Of a DNA stretch of 64,000 nt, positions 17,955 through 25,580 are shown piece by piece. The stretch covers positions 14,521-78,520 of the forward strand of contig SFKY01000003.1 of the NCBI GenBank assembly GCA_004554665.1, written 5' to 3'. This stretch comes from Bacteroidales bacterium. GTDB taxonomy: Bacteria > Bacteroidota > Bacteroidia > Bacteroidales > Bacteroidaceae. Each line of letters opens with the position of its first letter. Position 1 is the stretch's first letter. The position numbers and the translations under genes were made by a program. A model generated the notes under the pieces. It saw nothing but the letters and a program-made list of their open reading frames with translations. It searched no databases and was not told where the DNA came from.

Positions 17955-18019
17955 CACCTTTAACAAAACGCTGCGGCAAGCCGTCAACAGGGCATCTGCC
18001 ACAGCTAAAGGATACGACT

Positions 18020-18868
18020 ATGGTTACAAAGATAACGATTAGAATGTGGGGAATAGCTTTCCTCATGACCTTCATGCTCACCAGCCTGCTCCCTGCAGCT
18101 ACGGCCGCCCCGACAGACACGGCCACCATCACCGCCAAGGCCGACACGACGGCGGTAGACTCGATGGATGTGTTGGCAGACGACATTATGGCCGACATGG
18201 CCACCCCGCTGGCCGAGGAGGGCACGATGAGTTTCCGCCAAGTGCTCAAGACAAAATTCATAGAGGGCAACGCCGGATTCATGTCACTCGTCGCGCTGGC
18301 CTTGGTGCTGGGACTGGCATTCTGTATCGAGCGTATCATCTATCTGAGCCTGTCGGAAATCAACGCCAAACAACTGATGGCACAACTGGAGGAAAAGATT
18401 GATGCCGGCGACATAGACGGTGCGCGTGCCCTCTGCCGCAACACCCGTGGCCCTGTGGCCGCCATCTGCCTACAAGGACTGCTCCGCATCCACGAGTCGA
18501 TAGACAAGATTGAGCGTAGCGTAGCCTCTTACGGTACCGTACAGGCTGCCAACCTGGAGAAAGGGTGCTCATGGATCGTGCTTTTCATCACGATGGCACC
18601 CTCGCTGGGCTTTCTCGGTACGGTCATCGGCATGGTCATGGCATTCGACCAAATCCAGACGGCTGGAGACATCAATCCTACCGTGGTGGCAGCCGGCATG
18701 CGTGTGGCGCTCATCACCACCATCTTCGGTATCATCGTGGCGCTGATTCTGCAAGTGTTCTACAATTTCATCTTGTCTAAGATTGACCATATCACCAGCC
18801 AAATGGAAGAGTCGGCGATATCGCTATTGGACGCTATCATGCGGCACAAATCGAAGGAGGAGGCATAA
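18020..18868 (+). CDS. exbB: ExbB/TolQ-type proton channel subunit
   Basis: This 282-residue inner-membrane protein pairs with ExbD to energise TonB. An N-terminal signal-like segment (about 9-30) is followed by an acidic periplasmic stretch, then three membrane helices (about 84-105, 180-205, 225-250). The ExbB core motif is in APSLGFLGTVIGMVMAFDQI. The reading frame stays open back to 17819, but that start overlaps the tRNA terminator and precedes the promoter; ATG 18020 has AAAGGA at 18007-18012. It is first in a four-gene operon with a membrane protein and two ExbD proteins. Confidence 0.92.
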   Translation: MVTKITIRMWGIAFLMTFMLTSLLPAATAAPTDTATITAKADTTAVDSMDVLADDIMADMATPLAEEGTMSFRQVLKTKFIEGNAGFMSLVALALVLGLAFCIERIIYLSLSEINAKQLMAQLEEKIDAGDIDGARALCRNTRGPVAAICLQGLLRIHESIDKIERSVASYGTVQAANLEKGCSWIVLFITMAPSLGFLGTVIGMVMAFDQIQTAGDINPTVVAAGMRVALITTIFGIIVALILQVFYNFILSKIDHITSQMEESAISLLDAIMRHKSKEEA

Positions 18869-18869
18869 G

Positions 18870-19409
18870 ATGGGCATGGGAAACAGATCTACCGAGCGCA
18901 TATCGCGGTCTGTGTTTTACCTCGTCTTGGCGGTGGCGGCCGTGGTCTGCGGTCTCTTCTACATGGTGGAGTACGACCGTCCGTTCGAGAGCGACCCTAC
19001 CTTTACCGCACCCATGTTTACCGATGTGCTGATCGGCTTCATGCTGCTGCTCACCACAGCCGCTGTAGGTTTCACGGTATGGATGGTCGTCCGTGCCATG
19101 CGCCTGGCCGGCAACGAAGGCAAGACGGTGAACAACATTCCAGCCCGCGCCCTCTCGTGGACAGTGGCTGCGGTTACAGCACTGCTGCTCGGAGTCACCT
19201 ATCTGACAGGTTCGGACAACAGGATTGTGGCCAACGGCGAGGAATACACCTCCGTACAATGGCTCAAAATAGCCGACATGTTTGTCTATTCAGGGCTCAC
19301 TCTCATCGTCCTGGCCGTAGGTGCCATGATATTCGGCCTCACCCGCTATTACCGGAAAGGCCGTACATCTGCCAAGGCAGCAACATCCGACAAACAAAAC
19401 CCATCCTAA
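18870..19409 (+). CDS. Conserved membrane protein within the exbB-exbD operon
   Basis: This 179-residue protein has four likely membrane helices (about residues 13-33, 50-72, 90-108, 135-158). Its start overlaps the exbB end region by spacing (1 nt after the TAA), with AAGGAGG just upstream. I know no defined function. Its fixed place between exbB and exbD genes in this type of operon suggests an accessory role in the proton-channel complex, which is inference only. Confidence 0.8.
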   Translation: MGMGNRSTERISRSVFYLVLAVAAVVCGLFYMVEYDRPFESDPTFTAPMFTDVLIGFMLLLTTAAVGFTVWMVVRAMRLAGNEGKTVNNIPARALSWTVAAVTALLLGVTYLTGSDNRIVANGEEYTSVQWLKIADMFVYSGLTLIVLAVGAMIFGLTRYYRKGRTSAKAATSDKQNPS

Positions 19410-19420
19410 GTTTTTAGCTT

Positions 19421-19951
19421 ATGACGTTCCGAAAGCACTCACGCAAAGCAATGGGTCTCAACACGACCTCGACGGCAGACATCTCATTTGTCTTGCTGAT
19501 CTTCTTCCTTGTCACCACATCGATGGACATGGACAAGGGGCTTGCGCGACAGCTTCCGCAGACAGAGACACAGGACCATCAGGCGGAGACACAGGTAGAG
19601 AAAGAGGCTGTGCTGGCCCTGCAGATTACCGCCACAGACCAACTGATGGCCGACGGAGAGCCTATCGGCATTGGCGAAGCGGGAAAACGGGTGGCACAAC
19701 TGCTGAAACGGCAAGGGAAAAACCACCTGATCACCATCGAGACCGACCCAGAGGCACGGTACGACAGCTACTTCCAACTGCAAGACGCTATCGTCTCCGC
19801 ATACAGGGAATACCGTGACCTGTGGGCCCAACAACACTACGGCCGTCCCTACCGCAAATGCTCGCCTGCCCAGCGCAAGGCAGCGCGCGAGGCTTGCCCG
19901 CAACGCATCATGGAACACTATGACAACGGCGAGGGAGGCGCCCGCCCATGA
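19421..19951 (+). CDS. exbD: ExbD-type transport protein (first copy)
   Basis: This 176-residue protein has one N-terminal membrane helix (about 20-38) with the family's conserved Asp in STADISFVLLIFFLVTTS, the proton-path residue of ExbD/TolR. A periplasmic ExbD domain follows; the C-terminal 40 residues form a basic extension not needed by the core fold. It overlaps the next gene by 4 nt (ATGA), which indicates translational coupling. Confidence 0.9.
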   Translation: MTFRKHSRKAMGLNTTSTADISFVLLIFFLVTTSMDMDKGLARQLPQTETQDHQAETQVEKEAVLALQITATDQLMADGEPIGIGEAGKRVAQLLKRQGKNHLITIETDPEARYDSYFQLQDAIVSAYREYRDLWAQQHYGRPYRKCSPAQRKAAREACPQRIMEHYDNGEGGARP

Positions 19952-20403
19952 GTATGTTTCGCCGACGCAGCCACAGGGTGCCAGCGCTCAACACGTCGTC
20001 TCTCCCCGACCTCGTGTTTACGGTCCTCTTCTTCTTTATGATAGTCACCCACATGCGCAGAGTGACGCTGAAGGTGAAATACCAGACACCACAGGGCACC
20101 GAACTGACACGCCTGACAAAAAAAACGGTCAACACCTATATCTATATAGGGGCTCCTATCGGGTCACAAGATGCCGCCAACAGCCGCATCCAGATCAACG
20201 ACAAGTTGGTAACCGCCGACGAGGTGACAGACTACATGGCGGAAGAGCGCAAACGGCTCTCCCCCGAAGACCTCAACCAGATGTCGGTGACCATCAAGAG
20301 CGACCGCAACACCCGTATGAAAGTAATCACAGATGTCAAGAAATCACTTAGAAAAGCCAACACGCTCCGCATTTACTACGCCGCGACCGACAAAAAACGT
20401 TAA
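19948..20403 (+). CDS. exbD: ExbD-type transport protein (second copy)
   Basis: This 151-residue second ExbD has its membrane helix at about 18-38 with the conserved Asp in SSLPDLVFTVLFFFMIV. The periplasmic domain ends at residue 150 (IYYAATDKKR). Two different ExbD subunits next to one ExbB are common in Bacteroidota. Together with the tonB-like gene at 15097 this gives a nearly complete energising system within 5 kb. Confidence 0.9.
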   Translation: MSMFRRRSHRVPALNTSSLPDLVFTVLFFFMIVTHMRRVTLKVKYQTPQGTELTRLTKKTVNTYIYIGAPIGSQDAANSRIQINDKLVTADEVTDYMAEERKRLSPEDLNQMSVTIKSDRNTRMKVITDVKKSLRKANTLRIYYAATDKKR

Positions 20404-20460
20404 AACTACGATTTTGGAACTTTTTATTGCCAATCTGTTACAGATATTATATTTTTTTCG

Positions 20461-20468
20461 TACCTTTG
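20461..20468 (+). promoter_or_regulatory. Promoter -7 element for the lrp-type regulator
   Basis: TACCTTTG matches TAnnTTTG, 18 nt upstream of the start at 20487. A clear -33 element is not visible. Confidence 0.65.
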
Positions 20469-20486
20469 CATCCAAAATAATAACAC

Positions 20487-20996
20487 ATGGCACACCATTC
20501 ACTGGATTCATTAGACAAGAAAATCCTCAATCTGATTGCAAACAACGCCCGTATTCCGTTCTTGGAGGTAGCACGAGCATGTAATGTAAGTGGAGCAGCG
20601 ATTCATCAGCGTATCGCCAAACTGACAGCCCAAGGCGTTCTCAAAGGCTCCGAGTTTATCATCGATCCCGAAAGGATAGGCTTTGAGACTTGTGCGTATG
20701 TGGGATTGTATCTGAAACACCCCGAAAAGTTTGACGAGGTGGTGGAGAAGCTGAAGAAGATACCTGAGGTGACCGAATGTCACTACACGACCGGTGGCTT
20801 CGACATGTTCATCAAAATCTACGCCCGCAACAACCACCATCTGCTCAATATCATCCACGACAAACTGCAGCCGTTGGGATTGTCGCGAAGCGAGACCATC
20901 GTGTCTTTCAACGCAGTGATTGATCGCCAGTTGCCTATCCTCGACATCCCCGAGGAGGAGGAAGAGGAAAACGATGACAACAACAGCGACGAGTAA
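20487..20996 (+). CDS. Lrp/AsnC-family transcription regulator
   Basis: This 169-residue DNA-binding protein has an N-terminal winged helix-turn-helix (SLDSLDKKILNLIANNARI, then CNVSGAAIHQRIAKL as recognition helix) and a C-terminal RAM ligand-binding domain (about 65-150; GGFDMFIKIYA). The end is unusually acidic (EEEEEEND, ending DE). Such regulators respond to amino acids and often control their own gene. Length is slightly above the usual 150-160 because of the tail. Confidence 0.93.
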   Translation: MAHHSLDSLDKKILNLIANNARIPFLEVARACNVSGAAIHQRIAKLTAQGVLKGSEFIIDPERIGFETCAYVGLYLKHPEKFDEVVEKLKKIPEVTECHYTTGGFDMFIKIYARNNHHLLNIIHDKLQPLGLSRSETIVSFNAVIDRQLPILDIPEEEEEENDDNNSDE

Positions 20997-21031
20997 AATC
21001 CGCAACACACAGCTGAAGCAACTGTAACTTG

Positions 21032-21080
21032 ACCTATAGGCCCAAGCAGGAATCACACTGCTTGGGCCTATAGGTTTTTA
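21032..21080 (+). terminator. Strong terminator after the lrp-type gene
   Basis: A perfect 17-bp stem (21032-21048 with 21059-21075) with a 10-nt loop is followed by TTTTTA. Confidence 0.92.
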
Positions 21081-21091
21081 TTCCATTTTCC

Positions 21092-21168
21092 AAAGATGCC
21101 CTTTACGGCGCCAAACATGGCATTTAGGTCGGCTAAATGCCATGTTTGGCGCCGTAAAGGGCATCTTT
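21092..21168. repeat. Perfect 36-bp inverted repeat built from TAAA-N7-TTTG words
   Basis: The arms 21092-21127 and 21133-21168 are exact reverse complements with a GTCGG loop. Inside each arm are two words, TAAATGCCATGTTTGG and TAAAGGGCATCTTTGA, spaced 21 nt. There is no U-tract. It lies between the convergent lrp-type and folA genes, just past the lrp terminator, so it is not needed to end that transcript. Confidence 0.9.
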
Positions 21169-21230
21169 GATTCTTGAGAATATTTTGTCAGGGACGACCG
21201 TTATGCGCCACAGCGACCGCGCTCACGACC

Positions 21231-21713
21231 CTACACTCGCGTATAATCCACAAAAGCGTAGGCATGGGCATGGCGCTCGTCTGCATCATGCTCCTCCCTG
21301 CTTGCCACCTGCCAGTCGGAATAATCGGGAAAGAAGGCATCGGCCTCGGCAGGCGTGTCATCCACTTCGGTCAGACAGAGTCTGTCGGCACATCCAATGG
21401 CCTGCTCATACACGCTGGCGCCACCGATGATGTAGACCTCCTCGTCAGGGGCACAGTGACCGAGAGCCTCGTCTAACGACGAATAACAATCGCACCCGGG
21501 AAAGGATGTCTGGCTACGGCTGAGCACGATATTGCGGCGGTTGGGTAGCGCTCCCTTGGGCAGTGACTCAAAGGTACGCCGGCCCATGATGATGGTATGT
21601 CCCGTCGTGAGCGCCTTGAAACGCTTCAGATCGTTCGGCAGCCAGTATAACAACTTGTTTTGAAAGCCGATGGCACGGTTGCGAGCCACGGCAGCAATGA
21701 TATACAATTTCAT
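21231..21713 (-). CDS. folA: Dihydrofolate reductase
   Basis: This 160-residue enzyme reduces dihydrofolate to tetrahydrofolate with NADPH in the cytoplasm. Visible motifs are IIAAVARNRAIGF (4-16), LPNDLKRFKALT, the NADPH-binding IIMGRRTFESLP and VYIIGGASVYEQAI. The start at 21713 is chosen because it begins with MKLYIIAAV as in the family and lies 23 nt after thyA; an upstream in-frame start at 21770 would overlap thyA. Last gene of the rsmF-thyA-folA operon. Confidence 0.95.
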   Translation of the reverse strand: MKLYIIAAVARNRAIGFQNKLLYWLPNDLKRFKALTTGHTIIMGRRTFESLPKGALPNRRNIVLSRSQTSFPGCDCYSSLDEALGHCAPDEEVYIIGGASVYEQAIGCADRLCLTEVDDTPAEADAFFPDYSDWQVASREEHDADERHAHAYAFVDYTRV

Positions 21714-21736
21714 AGGAATCGTAATGATGGAAAATT

Positions 21737-22531
21737 CTAAACCGACACCTGCGCTGCTATGTGCGGCCACGGATCGTAATCGGTAAGTTGGAAATCCTCG
21801 TAAGTGAAATCAAAGAGACTCTTCACCTCTGGATTGAGCATCATGCGCGGCAGCGGACGCGGCGTGCGGGTAAGCTGCAGACGTGCCTGCTCGATATGGT
21901 TGAGATAGAGATGGGTGTCGCCGGTGGTATGGACAAAATCTCCCACCTGCAAACCCGTGACCTGCGCCATCATCATCAGCAGCAAAGCATACGAAGCGAT
22001 ATTAAAGGGTACGCCTAAGAAGGTGTCTGCCGACCGCTGGTACAACTGCAGCGACAGGCGGCCGTCGGCTACATAAAACTGGAAGAGACAATGGCACGGG
22101 GGCAAGGCCATCTGGTCTACCTCAGCAGGATTCCACGCCGTGACCATCATACGCCGGGAGTCGGGATTGGTCTTCAATGTATCGACAATGCCCTGAATCT
22201 GGTCGATGGTGCCACCCTGATAGTCAGGCCACGACCGCCATTGATGCCCGTAGACAGGCCCCAGCTCGCCGTTTTCGTCTGCCCACTCGTTCCAGATTCT
22301 CACGCCGTGCTCCTGCAGGTAACGCACGTTGGTATCACCCTTAAGGAACCACAGCAGTTCGTAAATGATAGATTTCAGATGCAGCTTCTTGGTAGTGAGC
22401 AAGGGAAACCCTTCCTCAAGATTGAACCGCATCTGATGGCCGAAGACGCTAAGTGTTCCCGTACCCGTACGGTCTTCCTTGCGCGTCCCCTCGTCGATGA
22501 TGCGGTGGAGCAAGTCTAAGTATTGTTTCAT
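21737..22531 (-). CDS. thyA: Thymidylate synthase
   Basis: This 264-residue enzyme methylates dUMP to dTMP using methylene-tetrahydrofolate and produces dihydrofolate, which the folA product next door recycles. The catalytic Cys is in [12 protein letters not shown], with the flanking dUMP-binding [18 protein letters not shown]. Length is that of the E. coli type. The ATG overlaps the rsmF stop (ATGA), so translation is coupled. Confidence 0.97.
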   Translation of the reverse strand: MKQYLDLLHRIIDEGTRKEDRTGTGTLSVFGHQMRFNLEEGFPLLTTKKLHLKSIIYELLWFLKGDTNVRYLQEHGVRIWNEWADENGELGPVYGHQWRSWPDYQGGTIDQIQGIVDTLKTNPDSRRMMVTAWNPAEVDQMALPPCHCLFQFYVADGRLSLQLYQRSADTFLGVPFNIASYALLLMMMAQVTGLQVGDFVHTTGDTHLYLNHIEQARLQLTRTPRPLPRMMLNPEVKSLFDFTYEDFQLTDYDPWPHIAAQVSV

Positions 22532-23919
22532 ATAGGAATAATGTTTGGTTCTTGGTCAGGTGTATGGGTGCTCTTGATTCTCCACTCTGCCGGATAGAGG
22601 TTGTTGGCGCGGTTTCCCAGGTTCTTGGCGAAGCCCAGAGGGATGTCCCTGTAGGTAATGAGTACGATGCCGCGCGGCGTGTCGGCCGGCAACACGATAG
22701 CCTCCTTGCGCAGATAGGCCATCGCTTGCAGATAGTCTACCGGTGCTTGCGGGAAAGCCTCGCGAGAAAGCGCTGTAGAGAGAGCCAACGACTGGGTGGG
22801 CAGATAGTCCTTGCCCTTGACTGTGGCCAAGGGGATGCCGGCATGTACGATGCGCAGCGACTTGGCTGCCTGTAGGTAAGTGGCGGCCCATCGCTGGGGA
22901 ATGGCAGTGAGCAGGTCTTTGTCGGGCACGAGGGTGTAAGCCTGCGCATCGGTGAGCCAGCTGCCTATGCGAGCGGGCAGGGTGACAGGTTTGGCAGCTT
23001 TCGGAGCTTTACCTCTCACGCCGCCATCGTCCCCGGGCTTACGCAAGACAGCCATATACAGTCCCTCTCCCCTACTCTTGCCGGGGATAAAGCGGTATAC
23101 GGGCTGTTGGTCGATGAGCGACCCCGTGAGATGCCATGCCTCTGGCACCTCCACGGCAACATGCTCGGCACCCAGTTCGTCGGCTATCCAACGGGTATTC
23201 TCCTCATCCTCATGGGCATTAAACGTGCATGTAGAATAAATCAACCATCCACCGGGCTTGAGACAGGGCCACACATCGGCGATGATTTCCCTTTGCAGCC
23301 GCCAACAGTTGTCCACATTCTGCGGACTCCACTCTGCCAGTGCGCCTTCATCCTTTCTGAACATCCCCTCTCCGCTGCAAGGCACGTCGGCGACAATGAC
23401 ATCAAACTGCAAAGACGATTTGCGATAGTCTCGGGGATAGTTATTGGTGACCACCACGTCTGGATGGCCAAATTTCTGGACATTCTCGCTCAGAATCTGG
23501 ACCCGCTTGCGGTCGGGCTCGTTGGCAAACAACAGACTGCCGGCCGGCAACACGGTGCGCGCCACGGTGGTCTTGCCGCCGGGAGCCGCACAGAGGTCGA
23601 GCATAGTAACAGGCTTGCGCACCAGGAAACGCAACACGTGGGCCAAGAACATGGACGATGCTTCCTGGACGTAATACAAACCTGCGTGTAGCAGCGGATC
23701 AAAAGTGAAGTTGGGACGTTCCGTCAGATAGACTCCCTCGCTACACCAGCCTACTCGGTCTGCAAACAATCGCGAAGCCGTGACATCGCCCTTATATTTA
23801 AAGGTATTGAGGCGGATGCTTGTCGGCGGGACCTCTTCCAGCCCCTTCTCCAAGGTCCGATACAATGCTTCGCCCATGAGTCGTCTCGAATAATCGGCAA
23901 AATCGATAGGGAAATCCAT
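22528..23919 (-). CDS. RsmF-like RNA cytosine-C5 methyltransferase
   Basis: This 463-residue NOL1/NOP2/sun-family enzyme methylates cytosine in rRNA using S-adenosylmethionine. Motifs are LCAAPGGKT (cofactor loop), [15 protein letters not shown] (catalytic Cys region) and [13 protein letters not shown] with the second Cys. A C-terminal RNA-binding region follows, as in RsmF. I chose ATG 23919 because a minus-strand promoter (TACTTTTG at 23943-23950) sits between it and the longer in-frame start at 23973. Whether the target is 16S C1407 as in E. coli is not shown. Confidence 0.9.
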   Translation of the reverse strand: MDFPIDFADYSRRLMGEALYRTLEKGLEEVPPTSIRLNTFKYKGDVTASRLFADRVGWCSEGVYLTERPNFTFDPLLHAGLYYVQEASSMFLAHVLRFLVRKPVTMLDLCAAPGGKTTVARTVLPAGSLLFANEPDRKRVQILSENVQKFGHPDVVVTNNYPRDYRKSSLQFDVIVADVPCSGEGMFRKDEGALAEWSPQNVDNCWRLQREIIADVWPCLKPGGWLIYSTCTFNAHEDEENTRWIADELGAEHVAVEVPEAWHLTGSLIDQQPVYRFIPGKSRGEGLYMAVLRKPGDDGGVRGKAPKAAKPVTLPARIGSWLTDAQAYTLVPDKDLLTAIPQRWAATYLQAAKSLRIVHAGIPLATVKGKDYLPTQSLALSTALSREAFPQAPVDYLQAMAYLRKEAIVLPADTPRGIVLITYRDIPLGFAKNLGNRANNLYPAEWRIKSTHTPDQEPNIIPI

Positions 23920-23942
23920 CCGTAAAATGTTGGTTGTGCTTG

Positions 23943-23950
23943 CAAAAGTA
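23943..23950 (-). promoter_or_regulatory. Promoter -7 element for rsmF-thyA-folA
   Basis: The minus strand reads TACTTTTG, an exact TAnnTTTG match, 24 nt upstream of the rsmF start. Confidence 0.7.
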
Positions 23951-24027
23951 TAATTTTTTTTGTTATTTTGCAACTAATTCGCCGACAGATATGTCCAACA
24001 GACAGAAAAAATCAAATCGACAAAGAT

Positions 24028-24681
24028 ATGAAACGCTATTTATCAGCACTCGCACTGGTGCTTACCCTCAGTGCCACACAACTTGAAGCGGCGCCCAAGC
24101 ACCGCAATCACCAACCCACCTCGGCGGTGGCCAAGCCCGACTCGGCCTCTGCTGCGACAATGGGCATTGAGGCCTACTCGGACACGACGATGGCGGCCGA
24201 ATCGGCCGACACCATCATCGAGGAGGGTTCCTCACACACAGTGGTCGTCGACTCTGACTCGGTAGACGATGCCATCGAACACGTATGGAAGTCCATCGGA
24301 TGGGGGGCAGGCGGTGTCGCCATCGGCATATTCGCCGTTCTCATGCTCTGCCTGCTGGCCTTACTCCCGCTCATCATCGCCATCATCCTGCTGCGCTTCC
24401 TCATCAAGCGCCACAACGACAAAGTGGAGTTGGCAGAGAAAGCTATGGCGGCCGGGCAACCTATCCCCGAATCGATGAAACCGGTGGACAAACAGACCGA
24501 GCGATACCTCTGGCAACGCGGTGTGCGCAATGTGGCCCTGGGCTGCGGCCTTGCCTTGATGTTTACGATATGGAGCTCGTCGTTCTTGGCTGGCATCGGT
24601 GCGCTGGTAGCCTGCTACGGCGTGGGGCAGATGGTGATAGCACGCACCTCTCCTAAGAACCATGAGGATAATAACGAATAA
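24028..24681 (+). CDS. Membrane protein of the DUF6249 type, in an ECF sigma operon
   Basis: This 217-residue protein has an N-terminal signal or anchor (MKRYLSALALVLTLSATQLEA), a Ser/Thr/Asp-rich stretch to about residue 85, and three hydrophobic segments (about 95-130, 172-190, 192-208). The start was placed at 24028 because it begins the signal peptide; the open frame to 23968 runs into the promoter zone. Function is unknown. It lies 11 nt before a sigma factor gene, so it may be controlled by, or sense for, that sigma factor. Confidence 0.72.
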   Translation: MKRYLSALALVLTLSATQLEAAPKHRNHQPTSAVAKPDSASAATMGIEAYSDTTMAAESADTIIEEGSSHTVVVDSDSVDDAIEHVWKSIGWGAGGVAIGIFAVLMLCLLALLPLIIAIILLRFLIKRHNDKVELAEKAMAAGQPIPESMKPVDKQTERYLWQRGVRNVALGCGLALMFTIWSSSFLAGIGALVACYGVGQMVIARTSPKNHEDNNE

Positions 24682-24692
24682 CACGACTTCCG

Positions 24693-25238
24693 GTGAAAGA
24701 CCTTGAAGACATATCTCTGGTGACCCAAGCAGCGGTATTTCACAGCGAGCGCGCTTTTAACAAGCTCGTGGTGAAATATCAGTCGCAGATACGGCGTTTC
24801 TTCCTCAGCCAGACGCTGGGGGACGCGCCCCTGAGCGACGACTTGGCCCAAGATACGTTCGTCAAGGTCTATCTGAATATCGGCAAGTTTCGTGGCGAGT
24901 CGAGTTTTTCCACTTGGCTCTACCGTATTGCTTACAATGTGCTGTACGATTACTTAAAGGCACATAAACTGACCGAGTCGCTCGACACGCCGGCAGTGAT
25001 ACGCAAGCACGCAGAAAATACAGACAGCCAGCTCAAGATGGATCTCCAGGATGCACTGGCTGTCCTCACCGGCAATGAGCGGACCTGCATCGTGCTACAA
25101 CTGATGGAAGGGCAGCAGATAGACCGCATCGCTGCCATCACAGGCATGGCCGAGGGCACGATAAAGTCGCACCTGTCTCGTGGAAAGAAGAAATTAGCAA
25201 CCTATTTAAGGAACAATGGATATGACGGAAATGGATGA
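24693..25238 (+). CDS. ECF-type RNA polymerase sigma factor
   Basis: This 181-residue sigma-70 family protein starts at GTG. Region 2 is visible as ERAFNKLVVKYQSQIRRFF and LAQDTFVKVYLNI (about 20-70), with the DNA-melting FSTWLYRIAYNVLYDYL. Region 4 is at about 120-170 with the helix-turn-helix IAAITGMAEGTIKSHLSRGK. Its 3' end overlaps the next gene by 23 nt, the usual layout for a sigma factor followed by an anti-sigma or accessory gene. Confidence 0.92.
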   Translation: MKDLEDISLVTQAAVFHSERAFNKLVVKYQSQIRRFFLSQTLGDAPLSDDLAQDTFVKVYLNIGKFRGESSFSTWLYRIAYNVLYDYLKAHKLTESLDTPAVIRKHAENTDSQLKMDLQDALAVLTGNERTCIVLQLMEGQQIDRIAAITGMAEGTIKSHLSRGKKKLATYLRNNGYDGNG

Positions 25239-25563
25239 TGAATTGTTGGTGAGCCAGTTTTTCGCTGCCAACCCTATCGAAATAGAGGACAAGGGATTCT
25301 CCCGCAAGGTGGCTCAACGGCTTCCGAGGCGCACACAGCGGATTCGGCGGGTATGGACAGCCGTCTGCTCGGTACTGGGACTGGTATTCTTCCTGCTCGT
25401 CGATGGAGTCGACAGCCTGCGCAATACATTGGTGGGCATGGCTGGCGACATGGTGGGCATGTTTGCCTCAATCCACGCGCCGGCCGTATCACCTTTGGTA
25501 CTGGTCTTGGCCGCGCTCACGCTGGTCTCGGTTTGGGGCTACAACGTGGTGACTGCCGAGTAG
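25216..25563 (+). CDS. DUF5056-like single-pass membrane protein, possible anti-sigma factor
   Basis: This 115-residue protein has a soluble N-terminal part with the MDDELLVSQFFAANPIEIEDKGFS pattern (split here only by spacing in the family), a basic linker RRTQRIRR, and two hydrophobic segments (about 46-62 and 90-110). The small N-terminal domain plus membrane anchor, and overlap with the sigma gene, fit an anti-sigma role, but no anti-sigma zinc motif is present. Several ATGs (25216, 25222, 25231) could serve as start. Confidence 0.7.
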   Translation: MDMTEMDDELLVSQFFAANPIEIEDKGFSRKVAQRLPRRTQRIRRVWTAVCSVLGLVFFLLVDGVDSLRNTLVGMAGDMVGMFASIHAPAVSPLVLVLAALTLVSVWGYNVVTAE

Positions 25564-25580
25564 CCCACCAGTAATAGGTA

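Noticed and set aside
17819..18019. Longer ExbB start at 17819
   Set aside because: It overlaps the tRNA terminator and lies upstream of the operon promoter; the ATG at 18020 has a ribosome binding site and starts the signal segment.
21092..21168. The 36-bp palindrome as a transposon end or dif-like site
   Set aside because: No transposase, no target-site duplication and no recombinase site motif were seen; it is built from the same words as the other arrays.
24693..25563. The ECF operon as regulator of the enzyme blocks
   Set aside because: It is not next to a SusC/SusD pair, and its partner lacks the FecR-like anti-sigma features used by glycan-linked ECF systems.
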